Shown: positions 26,301-38,739, counted from the first letter of the stretch. The stretch: DNA of 64,000 nucleotides from Letharia columbiana (GCF_014066305.1 NW_023501079.1:1-64000), one strand, 5' to 3'. Notes: generated by a model not told the origin, from the letters alone. A program made the numbers and translations.

Positions 26301-27651
26301 AGAATAAGTAATAATATCTTATTTTTTTTTAGCTATAAATTTAAAGACGTTAAGTCTTATTAAGATATATATAATAAAAAGCTTTATATAATTATATTAG
26401 ATTTTAAGAATTAAAGATATTACTTATAAGATAGTAAATACTCTATTTATATAATCTTAGATTATAATAATTTATATTATTTTATAATAATAAAAGAGTT
26501 TAATATAAAGTAGATTCGCTAGATTAAGAAATTAGCTACGTTTAACTTTATAATTAAATATTATAAGAAAAAACTTAATTCTATAAATATATTATTAAGA
26601 AGATTTAATATTATTAAATCGAATAGTAGCGAGAATAATAATAATAATTTTCTTTTTATTTTATAAAATAAGCTTTATAATTAGAAATATTAATTTAATT
26701 TATAAGAATATAATAGTATATTTATTATAGTTAAATTTATAATATTAATAAAATAATTAAATAATATTATCGTTATAGATATCTAAGTTATTAATTTAAA
26801 TAAGAGAGTACTTAATAGATAAATACGTATTCTAGATATTATAATATTATCTTAATTTCTAATTTATTAGATTTTAAAGTCGAAGAGATTTTATTTAAAA
26901 TTATAGAAATTAATAGTAATATAGCTACTTAAATTATAATATAAAAACGCTTTTATTATAAATAAGAAGTAATATTAAAAATACGCTATTAAATAGAATA
27001 AGCTTTCGAAATAAAAAGTTAATAAGAATAAATTGCTATATCGAAACCTCGTAGTTTATATTTCTAACGATTCTATTATAAAGAAAGAGATTCTTTATAT
27101 AAATTATAATAATTCTAATATTAGATATTTCGCTTATAAGCGTATTAAGAAGAATATTAGATTTAAATATTATTAAATAAATATAATAAGCGATATAGTA
27201 GAGTATATTCGCATTTACCTCGATTATTAAAGAATATAAATTTATTATTATAAGCTATATAGCGAGCTAGCGTTAATTTCTCTAAATAGCGTAAATTTAT
27301 TTTATATTATAATATCAAATTTTATTATAAATCTACTATTTATAAGAAATTTATATATTAATAAAATTTATAATATTATTTTAATCTTAATAGATAAGTT
27401 AATTAAGTATATAATATATATAGTAATTATTAAGAATTTAAAGACTAATAGTCTTACTAATATCTTATAATAAAAGTTTATATTATTACGCGATATAATA
27501 TATAATTTAATTTTAAATTAAGACTTTCTATTTATAAGTAAGTTTTAAATAATATTATATTAATATCTAAGTGCGAAATATAAGCTAAGTATTACGTTTT
27601 ATTCTTAAATTAATAATTAGATTAAGAGATAAAATTAGATATTAAAATACT
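23312..27651 (+). pseudogene. Gypsy2 gag-pol, first segment (chromovirus)
   Basis: This is RIP-destroyed gag-pol of a Ty3/gypsy chromovirus. Gag should occupy about 23600-24640. RT lies at 25480-25990: the frame contains KNRYxLxL, a decayed LDLRDAYYQI block and YLNN at 25790-25801 where the family has catalytic YLDD. RNase H follows at about 26240-26560. Integrase runs from about 27000, with GHFxxKRTxxxxRRKYYW-type and HPQTDGQTERQNQ-type blocks still traceable to 27644. The copy AAATACT at 27645-27651 is the left target duplication of a small insertion. Removing that insertion rejoins the integrase in frame. Stops are TAG/TAA at expected Gln or Trp codons. Confidence 0.85.
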
Positions 27652-27776
27652 GTTAGCAACTTAGCTAAAAAAGCTAATTTCGAGGGTATCTGCGCTTAAT
27701 AGTTAAATATCTCTATTTGAATCTAAATACCTGCCCGTAGAGGCCCCGTAGAGTCTTCGTAAGAACTATTTCTAAT
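27652..27776. mobile_element. 125-bp MITE-like insertion in the Gypsy2 integrase
   Basis: The insertion is flanked by the 7-bp duplication AAATACT (27645-27651 and 27777-27783). With one copy of that duplication and no insert, the integrase frame continues uninterrupted from the TERQNQ block into the YLRxYCNY block. The ends are weakly inverted (GTTAGCAA at the left, TTTCTAAT at the right). It is much less RIP-mutated than its host (TGCCCGTAGAGGCCCCGTAG). There is an internal hairpin TTAGCT/AGCTAA. A 7-8-bp duplication suggests a hAT-type or similar non-autonomous element, possibly mobilised by a hAT transposase. Confidence 0.75.
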
Positions 27777-27853
27777 AAATACTATCTATAAGTATATTAT
27801 AATTATAAATAAAATAATTAATTTAAAATCTTATTAATAGTTATATTTATTAG
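27777..27853 (+). pseudogene. Gypsy2 integrase bridge fragment
   Basis: A short piece of the C-terminal integrase core reads YLxVYYNYKxNNxFKILLIVIF, i.e. the family YLRAYCNYxQDNWVxLLPxAEF block. It ends where family X is inserted. The next residues (YNNSVY) appear on the far side at about 30210, so the family X copy interrupts pol at this point. Confidence 0.75.
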
Positions 27854-28273
27854 TATATATAAAAGAATAAGATAGGGCTGAACTAGAAAACCTTAAATTT
27901 GTATATATAGCCAATCATTAATTTAGGGTTACTACGCTCTTTAGTTAGACCGGCTAAGTCAGCCCGCTAGCCCTTCCGCGTTTCCTTATTAAAAATTTGT
28001 ATATAGAAGTTTTACACTCTGAAATAACCAGCTCCCTACGAATATTGTTACTTCATAATTTCGTAAATTATAGAGCTTAGTTTACGCTTTCTAACGCTGT
28101 AAAAATAATGAAGTTTAGCCTATTATTAGTAGATGAAATAAATATTTAAATATGGTAGTTATGGTAGCTATACCAGACGCGTTCGAAATCGAATAATAAT
28201 TCATTCACCTGTTTGTTTATTTATGTAACCATTATTCTTTTATCACTCTATCAATTCTATTAATTCCACCAAT

Positions 28274-28456
28274 ATGAACACAATCGTCCTCGGTACCCCT
28301 CGCGGAAACGTTACTAAACGCTTTAGGCACATATATCTCTTTTACTCGCCTCTTAAAGCCCCTACTAACGCGAATCCGCTATTGCTAGTAATTGAGGCCG
28401 TAAGCGAGCTTAACAGCTATCTACTACTACTTATAAACGCGTTAGAAAGCCCTTAA
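28274..28456 (+). other. Conserved short ATG frame in family X (60 codons, doubtful)
   Basis: The frame begins MNTIVLGTPR after TTCCACCAAT. In the copy at 43672-45986 the same ATG context and MNTIVFGTPR are conserved on the minus strand (start near 45575), but the frame is then lost within a few codons. In the RIP-mutated copy at 56567 the ATG is gone. It may be the start of an ancestral protein with a basic Lys/Arg-rich, Gln-rich body, or chance. I would not annotate a product. Confidence 0.25.
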
Positions 28457-28599
28457 AAAGAGCCCGAACGGATTTACAGCCATCGTCCTCCCCTACATAC
28501 TACTCGACCAGCCGCTTAGTCAATACTATCTACCTTATTAGCTCAGTAATCTACTCAATTAGCCACTTAGCTAACCACTTAGTCTGATACTCTATAAGA

Positions 28600-29775
28600 G
28601 GAGAAGTAAGAGGAGGAACTACAACAGGCAAATGTGGAGAATACTGCGGAGAATACTACGGAGAATACTGCGGAGAAACCAAGTGGCAATAAGGCCACCA
28701 TCGTCAAGAACACGGCTCAGCTCTCCGAGATCCCACGTCATATACTCTCCACGGTTCTACATCAAATTATCACTTAGCAAGCGGAGAATACCACTGCAAC
28801 TTGGTTTGTCATCCCCACTGCATTAAGGAGTAAGAGAAGGAACTACAACAGGCAAATGCGGAGAATACTGCGGAGAAATCAAGCGGCAACAAGACCTTAG
28901 CACCAAGAACACGGCTTAGCTCTCCAAGATCCCACGTTATATGCTCTCCACGGTTCCACATCAAATCATCACTCAGCAAGCGGAGAACACCACTGCAATT
29001 TAGCCTGTCATCCCCACTGTATTAAGGAGTAAGAGGAGGAACTATAACAGGCAAATGCGGAGAACACTGCGGAGAATACTATGGAGAACACTGCGGAGAA
29101 ACTAAGCGGCAATAAGGCCACCATCGTCAAGAACACGGCTCAGCTCTCCAAGATCTCACGTCATATTAGTTATCTACTCAGTCAGCCACTCAGCTAGCCA
29201 TTTAGTCTAATACTCTATAAGAGGAGGAGTAAGAGGAGGATCTATAATAGGCGAATGCGGAGAATATTGCGGAGAACATTGCGGAGACAGTCATCAGTAG
29301 CAGTGATATAACAGGCCTACTCTCCACGGTCTCACACCAATCCACTTAGCTAGTGTAAGAGAAGTCACTACAGTAGGCGAATACGGAGAATACTGCGGAG
29401 AAATTAAGCGGCAACAAGACCCCAGCACCAAGAACACGGCTCAGCTCTCCAAGATCCCACGTTATATGCTCTCTACGGTTTTATATCAAATTATTACTTA
29501 GTAAGCGGAGAACACCACTGCAACTTAGCCTATTATCCCCACTATATTGAGGAGTAAGAGGAGGAACTATAATAGGCAAATGCGGAGAATACTGCGGAGA
29601 ATACTATGGAGAACACTGCGGAGAAATCAAGCGGCAATAAGGCTACTATCGTTAAGAACACGGCTCAGCTCTCCAAGATCCCACGTTATATGCTCTCCAC
29701 GATTTCATATTAAATCATCACTCAGTAAGCGGAGAACACCACTGCAACTTGGCCTATCATCCCCACTGTATTAAT
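28600..29775 (+). repeat. 200-bp tandem array inside the family X copy at 27854
   Basis: The units carry, in order, GAGGAGGAACTACAACAGGC, AATGCGGAGAATACTGCGG, ATCCCACGTCATAT and GCAAGCGGAGAA. Extra 17-bp GGAGAATACTGC steps vary in number (28640-28675, 29580-29620). Units differ by insertion of CAGTCAGCCACT-type spacers (about 29165-29225). Transition differences between units indicate light RIP. Confidence 0.8.
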
Positions 29776-30206
29776 ATGGTATATCACTGCGGCCTCTGTA
29801 GGAGAAATATCGGACGATGTATATTTGGATAAATTGAAACCGTCCGATGTCTATAGCTATTTTATTATTCGAAAAATTTCTCTACGGTAGGAGATATTGT
29901 GGGATTCACACCACTAATTAGCACGTTGTCTCTATTTCTTTCCGATATTTCGATACTTCTTATCATAAGAATATGGCCTTTCTCTGTTTTTTATAGGCAA
30001 TTATTACGAATTAATTCTTTATACTCGATATACCTTCCTAATTAGGCCTTAGCGCGCCTCTCTCCGCATATATATATCTATATATTATATAGATTAAATT
30101 AATTTTGTAGTGGTGGAAGTAGGTTAAAAACGCACAGCAAGCGATTAGAGTTCGATTTGACTTAGAAAAATCCAACTCCATAAATTTAATTCATAGGCCT
30201 TTACTT

Positions 30207-31613
30207 TTATATATAATAATAGCGTATATATAAGTATTAATAAAATTTTATAAGATTTATTAATAAGATATATAGTAGATTTAGAAAATATTTTTAAAAG
30301 TAGAATCTTAAGAGAGAAAGTATTATTTATTATAAAGCGAGTAGAATAATTATAAGAGATAAGATTATATTTAAAAGAATTATAAGAGTAAGCGTTAAAG
30401 TAGTAAGTAAAGTATTATAATAGTAATTATAAAATTATAATCTTTAAAAAAAAAGATAAAATAATATTACGAAGTTTAAATATATATATTTTATAATTAA
30501 AGAAGAAACTTAATTATAAATAACTTAGATCTTTTAAAGTATTAGAGAAAATAGATATATAGATTTATAAGCTAGATCTCTCTATTAGATATAAAAGAAT
30601 TTATTTTATATTTTATATATTATTATTAGAGCTATAATACTTATATAATAATAATTTAAAATTATAAGTAATCTTAATTAATAAAGAAGAAGAGTAGAAG
30701 ATTAATAAGATACTAGATAAAAGAGTTTATAAGAGTAAGATTAAATATCTTATTAATTAAAAAAACTTTTTATCTTACGAAGCTTCGTAAAAATTAATAA
30801 AGTATCTCGAAAATATTAAAAATATAATTAAGAATTTTAAGTAAATAAAGAAGTTATATAAATTAATATTTAAGATAAAATTAAAGATATAATCGTTAAG
30901 AGAGATTAAAAAGTAAGAAAAATTACGAAAGTAGTAGTAGTAGAGAAGTTTTAAAGGGCGAATAAGTTATAATTAAAAGATTTAGCGAAAATAGCTAAGA
31001 TACTTATAGATCGATTTTAAAGTATTAAGACGTTATATATAATAAGAAAAATAGTTATTAGAGTTATATATAAAACTACTATTATCTAATATTAATTTAT
31101 TTATTATCTTATATTAAAAAGTAATTATTTATTTAGAAGATTTATTAAATAATAAAAAGATTTAGTAGAGAGAATAGCGAGAGAAGTAGTCGAAGAAGAG
31201 GCGAGAATAGTAATATTATATCGAAGTTTCTCGATATAATAAGCCGCTATATATATTAGCTACGTACTTTAATATATATTAAATAAAATTTATATCGATT
31301 TAGCGATAAAGAGTAATATAAATATTTCTATTAATATAGACTATAGCGAGAATATTAATTTAATAAATAAGAATTAAGTCTACGATATATATATAATTCT
31401 TATAAAAGTATTATCTATATTTACGCTAGCGCGAGCTAATAGAAAACGCGATATAAATTATATAAGAGTTATATATAAGAGTATATATATAATAATAATA
31501 AAAGAAAACTAGTATATATTAGCGTAATCTCTTAGTTATCTAATATCTCTTTTATTTATAAATAACGTTTAAAGTAGCGATAGAAGTAGTAATGAGAGTA
31601 GCGACGAAGGAGG
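30207..31613 (+). pseudogene. Gypsy2 pol C-terminus with chromodomain
   Basis: This continues Gypsy2 after the family X insertion. The frame resumes with YNNSVY and runs through the integrase C-terminal block (FKVLEKI, YKLDL, IRYKRI, LLEL). At 30685-30845 a chromodomain follows: KINKILDKRVY, IKYLI, FLSYEAS and an IKYLENIKNIIKNF helix. Chromodomains direct integration into heterochromatin in this branch. Downstream, 30850-31613 has no assigned domain. The segment ends at the TTAAT target site (31614-31618) where Gypsy1 is inserted, and Gypsy2 resumes at 38745. Confidence 0.8.
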
Positions 31614-31618
31614 TTAAT

Positions 31619-31893
31619 TATTAGGCCTAATACGTTATAGACCTTAACGCTACTTACGTTAAGGCGCTAACATCACATATTCTACGTTAGAGTCCCTTTT
31701 AGAGTTTAATTTTAATAATATATCTTATATACTTAGAGGCTTAATAGATATAGATCTACTTTATATATCTCGAAGTTTTAATATTTCTTAGAGATTAATT
31801 CTACTATTAAATATACTATTAAATTCTATAATAATACTACGTCTTTTATAATCTATATTCGCTAGCTAATTATTAATAGACTACGCCCTTATA
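31619..31893 (+). repeat. Gypsy1 5' LTR (275 bp)
   Basis: It starts TATTAGGCCTAATACG and ends CGCCCTTATA; TG/CA ends have become TA/TA. It aligns over its full length with 38465-38739. It is preceded by TTAAT (31614-31618), which is repeated after the partner (38740-38744). Confidence 0.9.
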
Positions 31894-34800
31894 ATTCTAA
31901 TCTCTCTATCTTTTAAAGAAAAAGGCCTATTATTATTATAATATCGGATTTATCTCTAAGTCGTATAGTAAAAAACGAAGATAATATCGAGAGCCGTTAT
32001 AGCGCCGATAATAAGTTCGAGAATTTCTTATTAATAAAAGATCTTATTATAAAATAATGTTTTATAATTACTAAGATCGAAAATCGTCGTTTAAAATAAG
32101 AATATAAATTAACTACGTTAAAGATTTATAATCGCGAGCTTTATAATATTAGCTTATTATCTATAACTAGCGAAGGTCTATTTATATCGATTACTATTAT
32201 ATCTCTAGCGAATATATTAATTAAGACGAAAATACTTCGCTTTAAAAGAATATATTCTTATAAGAGTATTAATAAGAGAGAGTATTTACGCTAATTCCGC
32301 GAAGTCGAAATTAAGTTTCTTATAAGTTTTAAGTATTTTATTACTAACTAATTAAGGATTATTTATTATATATAATTCTTAAAAGGTAATCTTAATATTT
32401 AATAATATAGATATTATTAAGTCTATAGTCTAGAGAATATAATTTTCAAATTTTTTAAGTAGTTTCTATTTAATTTAGTAGCGGATTTAATAAATCGTTA
32501 TCTTCTTATATACGAAAAGTAAGAGAAGATTAAATAACGCTTCGATTAGAAGATATTTATTTTTAAGACTTATCTAAAGGAGCTAGAGGCTTATATAACC
32601 TTATTTTCTAAAAAGTATTAAATTAATTTCTTCTTAACTAAGCTTAAATTAGAGCTTAAAAATAAGATTCTAAATACTAATAGTATATCGAAATAATAAA
32701 AAGAAATTCTTATCTAAGCTATTATATAGAAAAAGATTTTAAAACGTATACGCTTTAGCGACGGTTTTTATTCGAAGTCTTTAAGGGGGTTTACTAAGAA
32801 TAAGCCTCTAAAGAATTAAATTTCGAAGTCTAAATTAGTTTTAAACGGCGGCGCTTATATAGCGCGTATTTAAGATAATAATATAAAGCGTAAAATCGAA
32901 TTCTTTAACTCTAATTATAAGAAGAATAGTTATTTTTATTATAAAAAATAGAATTATTAGATATCTAAGTATTTAAATCTTAATAAATCGTCTATAGCTT
33001 ATATCGATATAGTATTAATAAAAAAAGATTTAATCTCGTAATCGTCTTAGAAGTAAGATAAGAATAACGATTAATAGAGATAATCTCTTCTATTCTTATA
33101 AAGGAGTAAATAAAGCTTTAGAGTAAATAGAGATAACTCGTTACTTTACTCGATATTAGAGTATATATTAATTTAATTTTATAAAAGTTCGTAATTTAAT
33201 AGAATTTAGAATCTTATAACGCTATCTTATCGTAATCGAAAGCGCTAAGCGATTAAAGTATATATTACTATAGCGCGTATTAGCTAAATTACTAGTTAAT
33301 AGATAGCTAAGATTAGAGTAAAAAGTATAATATACTCTTCTATATTATTAATTAAAAAGACTTTAATATCGTATTAAATATACTTAAGCTAAGTTAATTA
33401 TAAGTATTATTAAATTTAGCGATAAAGTAATAGTAATTTAAAATTAACGCTAATAAATTATAGATTAAAAAATTAATTAAGTTTATTTAAACTATCGAAT
33501 AGAAGTTAAATATATTTATAATTATATATACTATAATAGCGCGTAGCGAATCGAAAAATAAATATAGTTTAAAGCTCTCTTAGAAGTTACTAGAGTTTAA
33601 TAACGTTTTTTTTAATAAAAAAGTAGAAATCTTATCTACGCTTAAGTAGAGGGATTATATTATTAAGATTAAAAGCGATAAAAAATCGCTATATAGCTTT
33701 TTATATAATCTATCTTAAACGAAGTTAGCGAAGCTACGGCGCTATCTAAAGAATTCTCTTTAGAAAAATTAAATTTATTACTCGACTTTCTTAATCGAAG
33801 TATCGATTCTTTTCATTTCTAAAAAGAATAAGGGGCTTCGTTTTTATATTAATTATCGAAGTTTAAATACGATAACTATTAAAAATCGATATTTATTATC
33901 TCTAATTATTAAGACTCTAAATCGCTTATATAGCGCTAAAATCTTTATAAAGCTAGATCTTAAGAATATCTATTATTAAATTTAAATTAAAGAAGATAAT
34001 AAGTGAAAAATAGCGTTTCGCAATCGCTATAACCACTTCAAATATTTAGTTATATCTTTTAAGCTCGTTAATATATTAATAACTTTTTAAGCGTATATTA
34101 ATAGAGCTCTTATAAGTCTAATAAATATAATATATATAGTATATTTAAATAATATTCTAATTTATAATACTAATTTAGCGAAGTATTAGCGATATATTAA
34201 ATAAGTATTTAAGTATTTACGCTAGTTTTAACTATACGCTAATCTAAAAAATATTAATTCTATATTAAGCGAGTTAAGTTTCTAGAGTTTATTATATTTA
34301 TCGAAGATATTGCGATAAACTAAAAACATATCGCTATTATTAAGAAGTGGCTAAAACTAAAAAGTTATCGGGATATATAAGTCTTTTTAGACTTTATCAA
34401 TTTCTATCGATGATTTATCTATGACTATTTTAATATAATAGCGTTATTTACTAACTTACTTAAAGAAAATAAGAATAATAAGAAATCTAAATTATTAGAG
34501 TAAATAGATAACGCGGAGCTAGCGTTTTAATAGCTTCGAAATACTTTCGTAACCGCGCCGTTTCTACGCTATTATAATTTAAATTTAAAATTACATCTTA
34601 AGACTAACGCTTTTAACTTCGATATAAAGATTATACTTTTATAATTAAATAAGAATAACTATTAGCGATTAATAATATTCTAATTTAAAAAAATAATTTC
34701 TATAAAGTAAAATTATAAGACTTATAATTAAGAGTTATTTATTATTATAGCGTCTATAAAGTAATAGCGTTACTATCTAAAAGATAATATATTTTATATT

Positions 34801-37800
34801 AAGATTCTAACGAATTATAATAATTTTAAAAATTTTATAAAATAGAAGAAATTAAACTTTAGATAAGCCTATTAAGCGTTAAAGTTAGCTATTTATAACT
34901 TTAAGATTTTTTATCGAGTAGATAAATTAAATTCTATCGACTCGCTATCGCAACGCTTTAATTATAAAAAAATTTTATCGTTAAATATTAAACTTTTATC
35001 GATACTATAGAATAAGCTCGTATTTTAAATTAATAGCGAGTAGTTATAAAGAAATAAAGAGATTATAGCGATAATAGCGTTTATATTTTATATTATCGAC
35101 GTCTAGATAATTATTTCTAGAAGAAAGTCTAAGACTATATAAGAGATTACTTATAATATATTTTAAAGGTTAATAAAAATATTAATTCGAGATTTATAAG
35201 TCTATAATAATTAGATAAACTCTTTTTAAATTAATATTAATAAGTTAACGATTAAATATCGCCTATATAATTAAATATAGATTTTAGACTTCGAGAAATT
35301 ATTAAGATATAATAATCGCCTTTATATCTCTAGAGATAAGGTCTTAAGAAAAGAGCTTATTAGCAAATATTATAATAATTCGTTATTAAAATACTTTAAC
35401 GCTATAAAAACGTATAAACTACTTATTCGTAAATATTATTAGAATAAAAGCTTAAAGTAAGTTATTAATTATATTAAGATATATAACGTTTACTAGCGAA
35501 TTAAAGCTTCGCGATATCGTCTATATAGCGAATTAAGCTCGCTTTCTATCGCTATTAAGCTATAAAAAGAAATTTCTATAGACTTTATTATTAACTTATT
35601 AGCGAGTAAATATAAAGATATTATCTACGATACTATTCTAATTATAGTAAATCGATTTATAAAAATAATAAAATATATTTCTATATCTACTATAATCGAT
35701 ATCGCTTAATTAACAAAAGTATTTTATTTCGAAATAGTATATCGCTATAATATACTAAACGGTATTATTAGTAACAGAGGCTCTATATTTATTAATAGCT
35801 TCTAATCTATCGTTTACTTTTATTTTAAAATTAAGCGACGTCTAAATATCGCCTTTTACTCGTAAATCGATAAGTAAACTAAGCGATAAAATTAGATACT
35901 AGAATACTTCTTATATATATTCGCTAATGATAAGTAAAACGTTTAGATAAAATAACTACTAATAATAGAGTTCGCTTATATAAATAATTAATATTTCTTT
36001 ATTAAAACGATATCGTTCTTTCTAATATATAAATATTATTCTAAAATTCGTTAAAAGATTAAAAACGACTTTATTAAGAAGAAGATATCCGCTATAAATA
36101 ATAGAATAAAGAAGTTATAAGTATTAAGAGATAAGATAATAAAGCGTCTTTATAGCGCGATTACGACTTAGTTTAAATATTATAATAAAATATATTAATC
36201 TTAAAGCTATAAGATAGATAATTTAATAATATTAGCAATTAAGAATTTAAAGTAAAAACGTCTAAATAAAAAGTTATTTTATAAATTTATAAAATTATTT
36301 TAAATTATAGATAAGATAAGGGCGTAGATATATCGCCTACTTTTATTCTCGATATATAAAATTTATAATATCTTTTATATATCGTTACTTAAGTCTTATT
36401 ATCTTCGCGATTATAATAATATAATAAAAGCCTTTATATAAGTTATTAATCTTATTAATAATAATAAGCTTTAGAAAATTAAAGAAATTATTAATAAGAT
36501 TAAGTATAAGAAAGACGTTTAATATAAAATTAAATAAATTAATTAGAGTAAAGAGTATAATTAATAACTATTAGATAATAAACTTATTAATACTAGCGAG
36601 CTAATTTAAGTCTATAAATAAATAAATAATAAGCGAAAGTATTAAGTAATAAATAATAAGTCTCTTATTATTAAAGAGCTTAATTAATTATATAAATTAA
36701 CGACGAGTAAATAAAGATAATAAAATAAGATATAATTATCGACTAGATTAAATATATTTCTAGATAATACTTATACTATATATATACTTCTCTATACTTA
36801 CTATTATTAAGATATAAATTAATAAAATAATTATATTATTTAGCTATCTATTAAACTCTACTATAAAGAGAATATATCGTATTAGAGTATATACTATTAA
36901 TATAAATATATTTTTATCTAAAATAGCTATTAAAAAACTATTTAAAAACTTTATATTAGCGCTACTATTAAAAAAAGATTATTATTTAAATATTCTTCGC
37001 TATCTTAGCGTTAGATATCGAATTAAGTTTATTAATCTAATTCTCTAACGAGAAGATAATTAAAGTATAATCTTCGAGTTAATACTTATCGATATTCGTT
37101 ATATATTAATAAAGGCTCTTAAGCTTCTTCTTTAATAATTCGTTTATTTCCTCTAATTTCTCTATACGCTTATATATTATTATAAATTAATTTTAAAGAT
37201 CTATAATTATAGTAGAGATGATCGAAGTTATTATTATTATATATCTTTATAATTTATATTATTAAGTAATCTTCTTATTAAGCTTAACTCGTTAATAAGA
37301 TAACTTTTAAGATTATCTAGCGCGGCGATAACGTTATATTAATTTCCTTATCTACGTTTAAAGATATAAAGGAATTTTAATATAGCGACTAATACCGCGC
37401 CTTTCGGCCTTATAATTATTATAGAGAAAAGACTTATTTTAAATATATAAATCGTTATCTCGATAAAAGTAAGTTTTATATAATAAATTAGATATTAGAA
37501 CTTATTAGTAGATACGTATATAAAGTAATAATAATAAAAATAGTTATAGATTAGTAGTCGCGCCTATAAGACGACTATATACTTACTATTAAAGTTATTA
37601 TTATTATTAAAAAAGAGTACTATAAAATTATTAATTTACGTATCGACGTAATTAATAATAATAAGATACTTATAATAAAGAGAAGTAGATTACTAATATA
37701 ATAAGATATATTATATTTATATTAATATTAATATTAACGTTATAGCGCTAGAGTAAATACTTATAAAAAAGACGTTAGAAGTTACGAAGAATAAAAATAA

Positions 37801-38464
37801 ATAATTTAAAAGAAATTTTTATATTCTTTATTATAGCGCTAATACTAGCGGGTAATATCTAGTAATATAGATAATAGCGACGCGGTAATATTTTACTACT
37901 ATCTATAAAACCGCGTTATCTAACTATTATTATTATTTCTACTATTATTAATTAATAATCGAGAATATTATCGTAAACGCGTCGCTCTATTAATTATTTT
38001 CTTTAAATCTCTATAATAAAGATTATTACTACGTTACTTCGCTATAAATATAATATATTATAAAAATAACGTTATCTATAGAGAAACTCTTCTCTCTTCT
38101 TTTATCTATTAAATTTTTAAGATTTTATTATAAATTCTTAAATCTAATATTATTCGCTATAGAAGCTATTAACTAGCGCTATAAAAACGTTAATATTAAA
38201 CGCGTTAATTTATTATAAATTATTATTAATTAATATTATAAAAGCGATATTATTCTCGAAGATAGTATTAATATTATTATATAATATATTAATAACGCGC
38301 CTATAGCGTATAAGAGTTAATTCTATTATATTATTAAAACGATATTATAATCTTAACGAATCGACTCTTTTCTCTTATTTTCTTATTAGAATTTAAAGGT
38401 TTTTTAATAAGTATTCTATTTTTACTTAAGCGTCTAAAAATTAAGATCTAGAAGAGAAAATAAT
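31894..38464 (+). pseudogene. Gypsy1 gag-pol (chromovirus), complete layout but RIP-destroyed
   Basis: A full Ty3/gypsy interior. Gag occupies about 31990-33000 and ends in a CCHC zinc knuckle at 32931-32972, where all four ligand positions now read Tyr and two Gln/Trp positions read stop. RT is at 33770-34330 (KNRY, KLDL, then YLNN at 34142-34153 in place of YLDD). RNase H is at about 34590-34940 (TNAS in place of TDAS; KELF retained). Integrase is at about 35330-36040. A chromodomain lies at 36468-36570. About 1.9 kb more separates it from the 3' LTR, and a purine tract (GAAGAGAAAA, 38451-38460) sits just before that LTR. A second copy lies on the minus strand at 49029-56013. Confidence 0.9.
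36640..38450 (+). pseudogene. Extra reading frame downstream of Gypsy1 pol
   Basis: After the chromodomain, one plus-strand frame (best at about 37380-38450) is unusually protein-like for a RIP-mutated region. It has long runs between stops, and the stops are TAA/TAG, mostly where Gln would be expected. The inferred composition is polar, rich in Gln, Arg, Ser and Tyr. No membrane segment, protease or known domain was seen. The homologous segment of the other copy (about 49230-50950, minus) has the same layout, so it belongs to the element. It could be an accessory ORF, a C-terminal extension of pol, or captured host sequence. Confidence 0.45.
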
Positions 38465-38739
38465 TATTAAGCTTAATACGTTATAGACCTTAGCGCTACT
38501 TACGTTAAGACGTCGATATTATATATACTATATTAAGATTTCTTTTAGAATCTAATTTTAATAATATATCTCGTATATCTAGAGATTTAGCGGATATAGA
38601 TCTACTTTATATACCTCGAAGTTTTAATATTTCTTAGAGATTAGTTCTACTATCAAATATACTATTAAACTCTATAACGATACTACGTCTTTTATAGTCT
38701 ATACCCGCTAGCTAATCGTTAGTAAACTACGCTCTTATA
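38465..38739 (+). repeat. Gypsy1 3' LTR (275 bp)
   Basis: It is the same length as the 5' LTR, starting TATTAAGCTTAATACG and ending GCTCTTATA. TTAAT follows at 38740-38744. The LTRs differ mostly by C/T and G/A changes, as expected of RIP after insertion. Confidence 0.9.

Larger units (their letters stand above)
27854..30206 (+). mobile_element. Family X copy, near full length, lightly mutated
   Basis: It starts TATATATAAAAGAATAAG and ends CATAGGCCTTTACTT. The parts in order are: a 5' block of about 420 bp shared at its start with family Y; a short conserved ATG frame at 28274; a spacer with CAGTCAGCCACT-type repeats; an array of about 200-bp units (about 28600-29775); a hairpin region with AATTGAAACCGTCCGATGT (29829-29855); and a 3' tail. 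The unit length is not a multiple of three, so successive units read in different frames and the short reading frames are not convincing genes. It is inserted in Gypsy2 pol. There is no LTR, RT or transposase; it is probably non-autonomous. Confidence 0.8.
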
